DNA of 64,000 nt, taken from assembly GCF_000062885.1 (NCBI RefSeq), contig NC_009142.1, forward strand, positions 3,275,584 through 3,339,583. The letters are read 5' to 3'. This DNA is from Saccharopolyspora erythraea NRRL 2338 (GTDB lineage: Bacteria > Actinomycetota > Actinomycetes > Mycobacteriales > Pseudonocardiaceae). Of the stretch, positions 40,202-48,699 are shown piece by piece (the first letter of the stretch is position 1; each line of letters starts with the position of its first letter). Made by a program: the position numbers and the translations under genes. Below the pieces are notes generated by a model. It saw only the letters and a list, made by a program, of their open reading frames with translations. It made no database searches and was not told the origin of the DNA.

Positions 40202-41704
40202 TCAGCCCGCCAGCTTGCATGCGATGACCGCACCGAGAGGCAGCGGGCGCTGTGCGCAAGCCGCCTCGTGGGTGCTGCCGACGCTGTCGGACTTCGCCTC
40301 GGCGGCGGTGCCACCGTTGGCGGGCTGGTCGGTGACCGGGGTGTTCACGGACGTGGTGCCCGGCTCGCCGCTGACCGTGGCGTCCTCGCCGACGCCGCTG
40401 AGCGGGATGCTGGGCAGGATGTCACCGGACACCCGCTGGGTCACCTCTTCGGTGGCGTTGGCGCCGGTCCCCAACGCGCGTCCGGTCGCCCTGTGGTCGG
40501 CAGCGGTGCGCGCGACCCCGTTGTGGCTGCCGTTGTCGCCGACCCCGCCGGACGGGAAGCCGTAGCTGCCGTTGGCGCCGTCACGTCCGGGCAGCGCCCG
40601 CACCGAGGCGGTGCCGTTGCGGTCGACGACCTCACCGGCTCCGCTCTGACCGGCGAGGCCGCCGGCGCCACCGGGTCCGCCGATGCCGCCGCTGCCGTCG
40701 ATACCGCCGATGCCGTCGATACCGCCGTCACCGCCGCGGCCACCCGCACCGCCCTCGATGGTGATCCGGTCGCTGCCCTCGTTGACGATCGTGCCGGCGT
40801 TGCCGACGCCGGCGGGACCGTTGGACGCGGCCCGGCCGCCGCCGCCGTTGCCGCCCGCACCGCCGTGGCCGCTCGCGGTGCCCACGCCGCCGCCACCGCG
40901 ACCGCCGTGCCCACCGTTGCCGTTGGTCCCGCCGGTGACGTTGACCGTGTTGGTGCCCTCGCCGCCGGTGATGCGGCCGAGGTTGCCGGCACCGCCGGTG
41001 CCGCCGTTGCCGCCGGCACCGCCGTTCCCGCCGCCGTAGGCCAGCATCTGCTCCGCGGCGCCACCGCCGCCGTTGCCGCCCTCGCCGCCGTTGCCGCCGG
41101 TGCCACCGGTGACGTTGATCGTGTCGTTGCCGGCACCGCCGTTGATGAGACCGGTCCGCGCCACGGCGTCGCCGCCGGTGCCGCCGTGGCCGCCGCGCCC
41201 GGCGTCCTTGCCGTTCTCGGTCGGGGGCTCGTCACCGTTGGCGGACTGCCCCGTGCCCTGCCGGCCGCTGGCCGACGTTCCGGCGTCACCGCCGTTCGGG
41301 CCGATCTTGCCGTTGCCGCCGTTGCCGCCGTTGCCACCGGAGGAGCCGGTGACGGTGATCGTGTCGTCACCGCCGCCGCCGTCGACGCTGCCGACCACGC
41401 TGCCGACGATGGTGATCCGGTCCTTGCCGGAGGTCCCCTGCAACGTCTGCCCCGCCTGCACCCCTCGCGGGCACTGGATGTCCTGCCCGCCGAGCCCGTT
41501 GGGGGTCCGCGTGCAGCCCGCCGGGTCGGCCAGCGCGGGCGGGGCCGTGAGCAGCCCGAAGCTGGTCATGGCGAGCATGCCGGCGCTGGACAGCGTCAGC
41601 CAGTGCTTGCCGGTCCGCCACGCCGAGGAACCCCTGTCGGAGTCCGCGGGCGCGGAGGAGTCCAGTCCCGAGGTGAGGACTTGGGGATACCGAGGTTGAG
41701 CCAT
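40202..41704 (-). CDS. Secreted Gly-rich protein with RTX-like GGxGxDTI units
   Basis: 500 residues on the minus strand. ATG at 41704 is preferred over ATG 41710 because GGGAG stands about 8 bases upstream of it. A long signal peptide (about residues 1-58: WRTGKHWLTLSSAGMLAMTSFGLLTAPPALADP) is followed by CTRTPNGLGGQDIQCPRG. Then come repeated blocks, each with an RTX-like core (GSVDGGGGDDTITVTG, INGGAGNDTINVTGG, ITGGEGTNTVNVTGG, IVNEGSDRITIEGG) separated by 30-60 residues of GGNGGNGG-type sequence. The C-terminal 130 residues are not repetitive and end with two Cys (HEAACAQ and VIACKLAG). It looks like a calcium-binding or beta-solenoid surface protein. Its Gly-rich tails echo those of peptides A and B just beyond the IS nest. 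Not a recognised family. Confidence 0.78.
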   Translation of the reverse strand: MAQPRYPQVLTSGLDSSAPADSDRGSSAWRTGKHWLTLSSAGMLAMTSFGLLTAPPALADPAGCTRTPNGLGGQDIQCPRGVQAGQTLQGTSGKDRITIVGSVVGSVDGGGGDDTITVTGSSGGNGGNGGNGKIGPNGGDAGTSASGRQGTGQSANGDEPPTENGKDAGRGGHGGTGGDAVARTGLINGGAGNDTINVTGGTGGNGGEGGNGGGGAAEQMLAYGGGNGGAGGNGGTGGAGNLGRITGGEGTNTVNVTGGTNGNGGHGGRGGGGVGTASGHGGAGGNGGGGRAASNGPAGVGNAGTIVNEGSDRITIEGGAGGRGGDGGIDGIGGIDGSGGIGGPGGAGGLAGQSGAGEVVDRNGTASVRALPGRDGANGSYGFPSGGVGDNGSHNGVARTAADHRATGRALGTGANATEEVTQRVSGDILPSIPLSGVGEDATVSGEPGTTSVNTPVTDQPANGGTAAEAKSDSVGSTHEAACAQRPLPLGAVIACKLAG

Positions 41705-42147
41705 TGACATCACTCCCTTGCGAAGTGCGCTCGTACTAGGCTGAACAGCGCAGAACATTAGGCCATAAGGACTATAGTGGTCGGCATTCCCGGTGTTGAT
41801 GTCGGCTTTGCTATTTGGCCGCGCGGGGGAGCCGGAGGTTCGGCGGAGTGGATCTGCGGGTCCGATGTGGACGCTCGGTATCGGGCTCTCGGCCCTGCTG
41901 ATCAGCGCTTTCGGTGCCAGCGGCGTGGTTTTCGGGCTGTGCGGCGGCGCGCACTCGCCAGTCGGGGCTTTTTCTCCAGTGCTGACCCGAGCGGTTCTCT
42001 CGGAATGTTCCAACTGGATCTGCCGAATTGTCGGTATCGCCGCCGCGGCCTCGTGCCGTCGTTCCGGATCGCGCGCAGTTCGGCGATCGGGTTGATTTGG
42101 CCGCGGCCGGATTCGCCGTGGCGGAAAGGGAACCTGACGAGGGGCCA
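41705..42147. promoter_or_regulatory. Intergenic region upstream of the Gly-rich gene
   Basis: About 440 bases between the regulator stop (42148) and the Gly-rich gene start. It is less GC-rich near 41740-41780, where TATAGT and TAATGT hexamers on the minus strand could be promoter parts. A plus-strand frame here (41793-42095) has one hydrophobic stretch but no ribosome site or family-like traits, so I do not call it a gene. Confidence 0.45.
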
Positions 42148-43806
42148 TCAGCTCGACCGCCCGCGGAAGTCGGCCGCCACCCGGCGGAGGAAGTCGAGCG
42201 CGTCCCCGCCGCGCAACGCCCTCTGCCGCAGGTGGTCGAACAGCTCCAGGTGCAACACGACGCTCGCCCGGTCGCGGTGGGCGGTTTCGCGGGCGTGCGT
42301 CCGGACCACGACCAGGCGCTCGTCGTAGACCGCGAAGACGTTGAGAAGGGGGTTGGTGAGCGGGACGTCCTGCGGGAGCACCGCGATGTCGGCGTTGGGC
42401 ATCATGCCGACCGAGACCAGGTGGTCGACCTGCACCGCCATCGCCCTCGGCGAGGTGACCTGGCAGCGGACGGCGGCCTCGGTCAGCAGGAAGTGGAAGT
42501 GCTTGTCGGAGTGGAACAGCGCGCGCTGCTCGTCGAGTTCGCGGTTGCTCGGCTCGGTCCGGCTCCGCCCGCCGGCGCGCGCGAGCGGGCTCTCGGCGTT
42601 GCGGCGGCGGTACTCCGGGATCTGCAGGCAACCCGGCAGCATCGACGTGAGCGCGTGCCTGATCAGCTTGGAGCGCGTGATGAGCTCGGATGGCCGGCTG
42701 GGTTCGTGCCCGCCCTGGCGCGGGCACGTCGCGCGCGGCTCGGCGGTGGCCGGACCGCACAGGCCGAGCAGCTCGGTGACCGTGGCGGGGGAGGCGTCGA
42801 GCGCGAGCAGGAGCCGCTCGACGTCGCCGGGGCTCGCCGGCTGCCTGCCGTTCTCGATCTTGGAGATTTTGGACTGGCTCATCCGGGCCCGCGCCGACAG
42901 CCGCTCGCCGGTCAACCCGGCGGCGATGCGCAGCCTGCGCAGTTCCGCGGCCACGCCGGACGGTGCTCCGGAGGGGACCGCGGGCTGGTCGTCGGCCGAC
43001 CTGCGCTGCTGGGGGACCAGCGCGACAGGCGTGCGGTCCGCGGTGTCCGGGGTGGACCGCGGCGGGGATGTGGCCGGCTTGGAGAGCGTCCGGCCGGCCA
43101 CCGGCAGCTTGTGGCTCTCCGGTTCACCGGTGCACCCCGTCGCGGCGGCCACCTGCCGCGCAGGGACGCCGCTCTCGTTGCCGGAGGCGGAAAGCGCGCG
43201 CTTGAGCCGGCGTTGGAGACGTTCGCGCCCCGGCTCGGCCCGCACCAGCTCGCGCAATTCCGGGACCAGCGGGGTGGGCCTGCCGCATGCGAGCTCGGCC
43301 TCGAAGTGGTCCTCCAGCGCGTCCAGGCGCTCGTGCCGGATCCCGGTCAGCTCGGGCCACGGGAACTCGTCCGCGAGGTCCGCCAGAACCGGTCCGCGCC
43401 ACAGTTCCCGGGCCTCGCGCAGCCGGTCGGCCGGTGCCTCCCAGGCGCCGGCGGCCAGTTCGGCCCGGCCGCGCTCGGCCAGGTCCCGGAAGCGGAGCAG
43501 GTCCACCGCGTCCGGATCGACGCGCAGCAGGTAGCCCGCCAGGTGGGTGCGAAGCGCCGGTCCCGGGGCCGCACCCGATTGCGGGACGAGCACTTCGCGC
43601 AGCTGCGAGATGGTGTTGTGCACGCGCTTCTGCGCGTCGCCGGTGAGGTCGTCGCCTTGAACGGCTTGGGCCAACCGGTCGGTGTGGACGACCTGGTTGG
43701 CGTGCAGCAGCAGGTGTCCGAGCACCGCGCGCCGCCGGCGATCCCCGAGTGGGACCGGACGCCCGTCGCTGACGACTTCCAAGGGCCCCGGTACGTGGAA
43801 TCGCAT
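42148..43806 (-). CDS. SARP-type regulator fused to XRE HTH and DUF5753
   Basis: 552 residues from ATG at 43806 (GGGGAAGG upstream; earlier in-frame starts have no family match). Residues 1-95 are an OmpR-like winged helix as in AfsR/SARP proteins (FHVPGPLEVVSDGRPVPLGDRRRRAVLGHLLLHANQ, VHNTISQLREVL). Residues about 96-250 are the bacterial transcriptional activation domain (DLLRFRDLAERGRAEL, REARELWRGPVLADL, RLDALEDHFEAEL). A Pro/Ser-rich linker leads to an XRE helix-turn-helix (about 315-375: AELRRLRIAAGLTGERLSARARMSQSKISKIENGRQ) and a DUF5753 domain to the end (PGCLQIPEYRRRN, FLLTEAAVRCQV, ADIAVLPQDVPL, HLELFDHLRQRAL). SARPs switch on secondary metabolism; XRE-DUF5753 proteins are usually separate. 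The same strand as the Gly-rich gene suggests control of it. Confidence 0.87.
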   Translation of the reverse strand: MRFHVPGPLEVVSDGRPVPLGDRRRRAVLGHLLLHANQVVHTDRLAQAVQGDDLTGDAQKRVHNTISQLREVLVPQSGAAPGPALRTHLAGYLLRVDPDAVDLLRFRDLAERGRAELAAGAWEAPADRLREARELWRGPVLADLADEFPWPELTGIRHERLDALEDHFEAELACGRPTPLVPELRELVRAEPGRERLQRRLKRALSASGNESGVPARQVAAATGCTGEPESHKLPVAGRTLSKPATSPPRSTPDTADRTPVALVPQQRRSADDQPAVPSGAPSGVAAELRRLRIAAGLTGERLSARARMSQSKISKIENGRQPASPGDVERLLLALDASPATVTELLGLCGPATAEPRATCPRQGGHEPSRPSELITRSKLIRHALTSMLPGCLQIPEYRRRNAESPLARAGGRSRTEPSNRELDEQRALFHSDKHFHFLLTEAAVRCQVTSPRAMAVQVDHLVSVGMMPNADIAVLPQDVPLTNPLLNVFAVYDERLVVVRTHARETAHRDRASVVLHLELFDHLRQRALRGGDALDFLRRVAADFRGRSS

Positions 43807-44151
43807 GCCTTCCCCATTGCCGCGCGCCCCGGATCCGGATGCGCCGGAGGTGCCGACCGCGCGCCGTTGCGACGGTGGACGATGCCGTGGAGCAGCGCAT
43901 TCCGTTGCAGGGGAGCGGAACCGCCTCACGTGTGTCGAAGCTGCGCTGATCCGCGTCCCGACGTTACCGGAGCACCGAGGGCGTTCAGCCTGCGAAGACC
44001 TCGACGTCACTCGGCCGGTTGATCATGATCACCGTATTCGTCGGCAGGGAATTCGACCGCACCGCACCGGAAGTGCCGCGACTGAGACCGAACGCGGGTT
44101 GGCGTGCGAACGGTCGCGAAGCCGGACGCGGTGCGGTGCGGTCGGCCGGGG
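43807..44151. promoter_or_regulatory. Intergenic region with a 12-bp perfect palindrome
   Basis: This lies upstream of the SARP-XRE gene and downstream of the permease gene. TGATCATGATCA at 44020-44031 is a perfect palindrome inside GGT...ACC flanks, some 214 bases before the regulator start. It may be an operator. No gene is supported. Confidence 0.5.
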
Positions 44152-45543
44152 TCAGCCCCGGGTCGGCGCGATCTCCGGTCGCGCGACGGCGGCCCTGCGC
44201 TGGTGGACGACGCCGACGACCACGAGCGCGGCCGCGACCAGCAGCGTCAGCAGCAGCTGCACGCGGGTCTCGCCCTCGAAGGCCATGCCCGCCAGGACGG
44301 CGGCGATCCCGGCGATGGTGATCCAGGTCAGGTACGGGTAACCCCACATCCGCAGCGTCAGCCGGGCGGGGTCGGTGCGCTGGTAGTGGCGGCGCAGGCG
44401 CAGCTGGGAGAAGGCGATCACCAGCCAGACCAGCAACGCCGTCGCCCCGGAGGAGTTCACCAGGAACAGGAACACCGTGTCGGGGGAGAGGTAGTTGAAC
44501 GCGACGGCCACGAACCCGACCACCGTCGAGCCGAGCACCGCGAGCACGGGCGTTCCGCGCCTGCTGACCCGGGCCACCGCGGCCGGGCCCTGGCCGCGCC
44601 GGGACAGCGAGTAGGCCATCCGGGAGGCCGTGTAGAGCCCGGAGTTCAGGCAGGACAGCACGGAGGTGAACACCACGACGTCCATCACCGTCGCCGCCGC
44701 GGGCAGCCCGATCCGGTCGAGCACGGCCACGTACGGGCTCTCGGCGACCTCGGCGCTGTCGTAGGGCAGAAGCGTGACGATGACGGCGATCGAGCCGATG
44801 TAGAAGACCAGGATCCGCCACACCACCGACCGCACCGCGGCGCGGACCGCGCGCCCGGGGTTGTCGGACTCGCCCGCGGCGATCGTGGCGATCTCGGCGC
44901 CGAAGAACGAGAACACGATCACGACCAGCCCGCCGAACACCGGGCTCACGCCGAAGGGCATGAAACCGCCGTGGCCGACCAGGTTGCTGACGCCGGGGCT
45001 CGGCACCGTCGGTAGCAGCCCGAGCACGGCCGCCGCGCCGAGGGCGATGAACCCGACGATGGCGGTCACCTTGATGGCGGCGAACCAGAACTCGAACTCG
45101 CCGAACGAGCGCACCGAGTACAGGTTCGTCGCGGTCAGCACCACCATGATGAGCAGCGCCCACACCCACTGCGGGACACCGGGCACCCACCGGTTGGCGA
45201 TCTCGGCGCCCGCGGTGGCCTCGATGCCCAGCACGACGACCCAGAACCACCAGTACAGCCAGCCGATGGCCAGTCCGGCCCAGCGTCCGAGCGCCTGTTC
45301 GGCGTAGGCGGAGAACGACCCCGTGGCGGGACTGGCCGCCGACATCTCGCCGAGCATCCGCATCACCAGCACGACCAGCACGCCGGCCAGCGCGTAGGAG
45401 ACCAGCGCGGCGGGTCCCGCCTCGCTGATCGCCGCGCCGCTGCCGACGAACAGCCCGGCGCCGATCACTCCGGCGATCGCGATCATGCTCAAGTGCCGCT
45501 GGCGCAGCCCGCTGCTGAGCGAGGACTCCTCCGTGCCTGACAC
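44152..45543 (-). CDS. APC-family amino acid permease (GABA/aromatic permease type)
   Basis: 463 residues from a GTG at 45543 (AAGGGG upstream); ATG at 45585 is an alternative. About twelve membrane helices. The first helix has the APC signature LRQRHLSMIAIAGVIGAGLFVGSGAAISEAGPAALVSY; the consensus continues with SAYAEQALGRWAGLAIGWLYWWFWVVVLGIEATAGAE, FSFFGAEIATIAAGESDNPGRAV and LNSGLYTASRMAYSLSRRGQGPA. This matches AnsP/GabP/CycA-type permeases. The substrate cannot be fixed by eye. It stands alone with no coupled gene. Confidence 0.92.
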   Translation of the reverse strand: MSGTEESSLSSGLRQRHLSMIAIAGVIGAGLFVGSGAAISEAGPAALVSYALAGVLVVLVMRMLGEMSAASPATGSFSAYAEQALGRWAGLAIGWLYWWFWVVVLGIEATAGAEIANRWVPGVPQWVWALLIMVVLTATNLYSVRSFGEFEFWFAAIKVTAIVGFIALGAAAVLGLLPTVPSPGVSNLVGHGGFMPFGVSPVFGGLVVIVFSFFGAEIATIAAGESDNPGRAVRAAVRSVVWRILVFYIGSIAVIVTLLPYDSAEVAESPYVAVLDRIGLPAAATVMDVVVFTSVLSCLNSGLYTASRMAYSLSRRGQGPAAVARVSRRGTPVLAVLGSTVVGFVAVAFNYLSPDTVFLFLVNSSGATALLVWLVIAFSQLRLRRHYQRTDPARLTLRMWGYPYLTWITIAGIAAVLAGMAFEGETRVQLLLTLLVAAALVVVGVVHQRRAAVARPEIAPTRG

Positions 45544-45746
45544 TGCGGCCCCTTCCGTGGTGGTCCGACTGCGGTTGCCGGACATCGTGAGACCCGTCAC
45601 GGCGGGCGGCCAAGGTGTCGATTTGTACAACGGCGGCGACCAACTTCGGCGGATCGTCCACTGTCGCGCACGGCGCCCGTGGTTTACGGAGCGGTCCGGC
45701 GGCGGCGCGGCATCACGGTGTCGCGCTACCGCTTCCGGAGGTCAGG

Positions 45747-46763
45747 TCACCCCGCGTTCATGGGCATGAGCCCGCGGTGTTCAGGAGCAGACCGATCGCA
45801 CGGCGCGTTCGGCGCGGGGCTCGGGTTGCCGCGGAACTGGGCCATCCCGCCGATGGTGCGTCCGTCGGCGCTGACGGTCCGGGGGTAGCGCGCGTGGTCG
45901 TCGCCGAAGCCCGGCAGCTCGACCACGGAGCCGCCCGCCACCAGTGCGCCCCGCTGGTCAACGACCCACCCGGCCGCGTTGACGTCGGTCGCGGTGTGCA
46001 GGCCCGGGACGGGCCCGACCGCTCCGGTGTCGAGGTTCGACAGCAGCGGTCGCCCGTAGCCGCCGCCGACCACCCACGGGCCGTTGACGCGCACCGCCTC
46101 CAGCTCGACCTCCGGCGGGACGTCGGCGGGCCGGGGGAGCACGTGCGCGGTGCCGTCAGGCCGCCAGAGGACAGCGTCGGGGCCAACGGCGCCGACGATC
46201 GTGCCGTCGTCGGCGATGTCGCGAGCTTCGCCCACCCTGTCGCCGGGCCGGGGCAGGTCGACCGGCTCGGCCGAGGCCGACGGCCAGGTGACCGGAACCT
46301 GGACCGGCGGCCCGCTGCCGGTGGGGCCATCCGGGTAGCCGACGATCCGGCCCTCGGAGTTGATGGCGTTCGCCTGGCCCTTGCCGGGGACGAGGTGGAA
46401 GCCGGCGCTGTCGAGCACCCACGACACGATGTCGTTCTCGGCGTCCTCCTTGGTGCCCACGACGACGCCGGCCGCGTTCATGTCGGCCGCCGTCCCGGAG
46501 CCGGGGATGTCGATGGTGTTCACCCGATCGCCGTCCCAGAGCGTGATGTCGGCTTCGACCCCGGTGCCGGTGTGGCGGGTCGTGCTGCCGAGCAGGGGCG
46601 TGCCGCCAGGGGCGGAAGCGCTGACCCCGGCCCCGGCGGTGCCCTGGGGCACCGGGAACGCGGCGAGCAGCACCCCCGGCCGCGACGAGCACGCCGCGGC
46701 GTCCGGAACGCGGTGGGAGTGCGCGAGTGGGGGCACGTAGCCGTCTTCATCGCAGGTGGACAT
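45747..46763 (-). CDS. HAF-repeat (beta-propeller-like) protein
   Basis: 338 residues from ATG at 46763. Five or so repeats of the extracellular HAF type follow one another: AADMNAAGVVVGTKED, ANAINSEGRIVGYPDG, ARDIADDGTIVGAVG with VLWRPDG, ATDVNAAGWVV, and PRTVSADGRTIGGMAQF. Such repeats build secreted propellers. The N-terminal 40 residues (STCDEDGYVPPLAHSH) do not look like a normal signal peptide, so the gene may have lost or changed its 5' end, or the start is elsewhere. Divergent from an NmrA-type gene over 178 bases. Function unknown. Confidence 0.7.
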   Translation of the reverse strand: MSTCDEDGYVPPLAHSHRVPDAAACSSRPGVLLAAFPVPQGTAGAGVSASAPGGTPLLGSTTRHTGTGVEADITLWDGDRVNTIDIPGSGTAADMNAAGVVVGTKEDAENDIVSWVLDSAGFHLVPGKGQANAINSEGRIVGYPDGPTGSGPPVQVPVTWPSASAEPVDLPRPGDRVGEARDIADDGTIVGAVGPDAVLWRPDGTAHVLPRPADVPPEVELEAVRVNGPWVVGGGYGRPLLSNLDTGAVGPVPGLHTATDVNAAGWVVDQRGALVAGGSVVELPGFGDDHARYPRTVSADGRTIGGMAQFRGNPSPAPNAPCDRSAPEHRGLMPMNAG

Positions 46764-46941
46764 GCCCTGCACGACTGACGTCCGCGCGCCTGGCGCGGTT
46801 GCCCCCGGCGCGCCGGAGCGGCCGGACGTCCGGCGGCGTTGCTCCGTTCGGTCGTGCCGCCCGCCGCGGATCGGCGACTCGACCGGAAAAACAGTTCTGC
46901 GAGGACAGGAACTGACCGCCGATGTTCCTAGCGTCGGCGGC

Positions 46942-47778
46942 ATGAACAGCCCCAAGACGATCCTCGTCACCGGAGCCACCGGAAACGTCGGCCGCCACCT
47001 CGTCCGGCAATTGCTCGCCGAGGGACACCAGGTGCGCGCCCTGACCCGCGACCCCGCCCGGGCGGACCTGCCCGCGGGCGCGGAGGTGTTCGCCGGCGAC
47101 CTGACCGACACCGCAAGCCTGGCGCCCGCCTTCGACGGCGTCCGCGCCGCCCACCTGATCACCTTCGACGGCGCGGACTTCTCGCCGCTGGCCAACGGCG
47201 AGGACATCGTCGAGCTCGCGGTGGCGAGCGGGGTGCGCGAGGTGACCGTCCTCAAGGGCGATGGGTCCAAGAGCCCGCTGGAGCTGGCCGTCGAGGCGGG
47301 CGGCCTCGACTGGACGTACCTGGCGCCGGTGGAGTTCATGTGCAACGCCCTGGAGTGGGCCGGCCCGGTGCGGGAGGAGGGCGTCGTCCGCGAGGCGTTC
47401 GCGGAGTCCAGGAGCGCGATGATCCACGAGGCCGACATCGCCGCGGTCGCGGCGACCGCCCTCACCGAGCACGGCCACGCCGGGCAGGAGTACTGGCTGA
47501 CCGGCCCGGAGGCGTTGACGCCACCGCAGAAGGTGCGAACGATCAGCGAGGTCCTGGGACGCGCGGTGCGCTACGTCGAGCTCAGCCGCGACGAAGTCCT
47601 GGCGCAGTGGCGGGCAGAGGGCTACTCGGCCGAGGACATCGACTTCTTCCTCGCCATGCGGACCGACCCGGCCGGGATGGGCGGGACGGTGCTGCCCACG
47701 GTGCGGGAGGTCACCGGGCGGCCAGCGCGCGACTTCGCCGGGTGGGTCCGGGAGAACGCCGCCGCCTTCGGCGGCTGA
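46942..47778 (+). CDS. NAD(P)-binding NmrA-family protein
   Basis: 278 residues from ATG 46942. It is an atypical short-chain dehydrogenase of the NmrA/HSCARG group: ILVTGATGNVGRHLVRQLLAEGHQVRALTRDP is the GxxGxxG dinucleotide loop, GVRAAHLITFDG and VTVLKGDGSKSPLE follow, and WTYLAPVEFMCNALEW replaces the usual Tyr/Lys pair. Members act as redox sensors or as reductases on quinones and small carbonyl compounds. It lies 51 bases upstream of a P-loop gene on the same strand; a shared role is not evident. Confidence 0.88.
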   Translation: MNSPKTILVTGATGNVGRHLVRQLLAEGHQVRALTRDPARADLPAGAEVFAGDLTDTASLAPAFDGVRAAHLITFDGADFSPLANGEDIVELAVASGVREVTVLKGDGSKSPLELAVEAGGLDWTYLAPVEFMCNALEWAGPVREEGVVREAFAESRSAMIHEADIAAVAATALTEHGHAGQEYWLTGPEALTPPQKVRTISEVLGRAVRYVELSRDEVLAQWRAEGYSAEDIDFFLAMRTDPAGMGGTVLPTVREVTGRPARDFAGWVRENAAAFGG

Positions 47779-47829
47779 GCCCGGAACGGCGGTGCCGGAC
47801 CGGTTCGCAGCTTCGGTACGGTCATTTCC

Positions 47830-48375
47830 GTGGCCGATCGGATCGCGCGTCGGATCCTGGTCTACGGCGTCACCGGATCGGGCAAGTCGACCGCGGCCCA
47901 GCGGATCAGCCGGGCGACCGGTGTGCCGTGGCATCCCGTGGACGACCTCACCTGGGAGCCGGGCTGGGTCGAGGTCCCGCCCGAGGAGCAGCGCAGGCGC
48001 ATCGCGCGGATCTGCGCCCAGGACGAGTGGATCCTGGACGCCGCCTACGGCAAGTGGCTGGAGATCCCGCTCGCCCGCGCCGAGCTGGTCGTCGCGCTGG
48101 ACTACCCGCGGTGGCTGTCGTTGTCGCGGCTGCTCCGCCGCACCGCGGGCCGGGTGGTCGACAAGCGGACGGTGTGCAACGGCAACCGGGAGACGCTGCG
48201 CACGGTCCTCTCCCGCGATTCGATCCTCCTCTGGCACTTCCGGTCGTTCGCCCGCAAACGCAGGCGGATGCGGGAGTGGGCCGCCGACCCGTCCGGGCCC
48301 GCGGTTCACCGGTTCGGGCGCCCCCGCGACCTGCGGGCCTGGATCGACGCGCTGGGGGCCACCGAGGCCCGGTAG
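47830..48375 (+). CDS. Adenylate-kinase-like P-loop NTPase
   Basis: 181 residues. The Walker A loop is YGVTGSGKSTAAQRISRATG, followed by PWHPVDDLTWEPGW and WILDAAYGKWLEIPLARAELVVALDYPRWLSLSRLLRR, with a basic C-terminal half (NRETLRTVLSRDSILLWHF). This is the FlaR/topology-modulation-like adenylate kinase family of small kinases without a known substrate. A clear acidic Walker B is the LVVALDYP segment. The stop is 17 bases before a degraded gene. Confidence 0.87.
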   Translation: MADRIARRILVYGVTGSGKSTAAQRISRATGVPWHPVDDLTWEPGWVEVPPEEQRRRIARICAQDEWILDAAYGKWLEIPLARAELVVALDYPRWLSLSRLLRRTAGRVVDKRTVCNGNRETLRTVLSRDSILLWHFRSFARKRRRMREWAADPSGPAVHRFGRPRDLRAWIDALGATEAR

Positions 48376-48392
48376 CCGCGCCGGGTCCACAG

Positions 48393-48699
48393 GTGCCCGA
48401 GGACTGGGAGCTGTCGGGTTCCGGCGGGCCGCGACCGTTCACCTCGTGGGTGCGCTACCGCCTGCCGGACGACTCGCACTACATCGTGGTCGCCAGCGCA
48501 AGGGCTACGGGCCGCGGCGCCGCGCCGAGCGCGAGCAGCCGGACGAGAACCCGTGGCTGCGGTTCTGGGCGCCCGGCCGGCTGGTCTTCCGACCGCGCGG
48601 GACTGGCCCGGCGCGACGGTGGTCAAGGTCGGCTTCCGCTGCGCAGGTGCGGGCCGGGCGGGTCTGCCGGTCTCCGAACCGGGTACCCGAGCGCCGTGA
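48393..48699 (+). pseudogene. Small gene broken by two frameshifts
   Basis: Three consecutive frames join into one sensible protein of about 102 residues. Frame one: PEDWELSGSGGPRPFTSWVRYRL then DDSHYIVVASA (48393 to about 48500). Frame two: RKGYGPRRRAEREQPDENPWLRFWAPGRLVFRP (to about 48600). Frame three: DWPGATVVKVGFRCAG and LPVSEPGTRAP to TGA 48697-48699. Each switch equals one missing base. The parts have the look of one coding sequence and its last bases overlap the next start (GTGA), a sign of former coupling. I do not recognise the family. Confidence 0.6.

Noticed and set aside
40570-41340. Repetitive GCC/CCG-rich stretch that could suggest a CRISPR or satellite array
   Set aside because: The repeats have coding periodicity and translate to GGNGG blocks within one gene; there are no equal-length repeats with unique spacers.
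41793-42095. Possible small membrane protein on the plus strand
   Set aside because: One hydrophobic segment only, no ribosome site, codon pattern not typical; judged spurious.
41705-42760. N-terminal extension of the Gly-rich gene frame to 42760
   Set aside because: The extension overlaps the SARP-XRE gene and is Arg/Pro-rich shadow sequence; the signal peptide and ribosome site place the start at 41704.
43807-44010. 68-codon N-terminal extension of the SARP-XRE regulator
   Set aside because: No similarity to SARP N-termini and no ribosome site; GGGGAAGG stands before ATG 43806, where the winged-helix domain begins.
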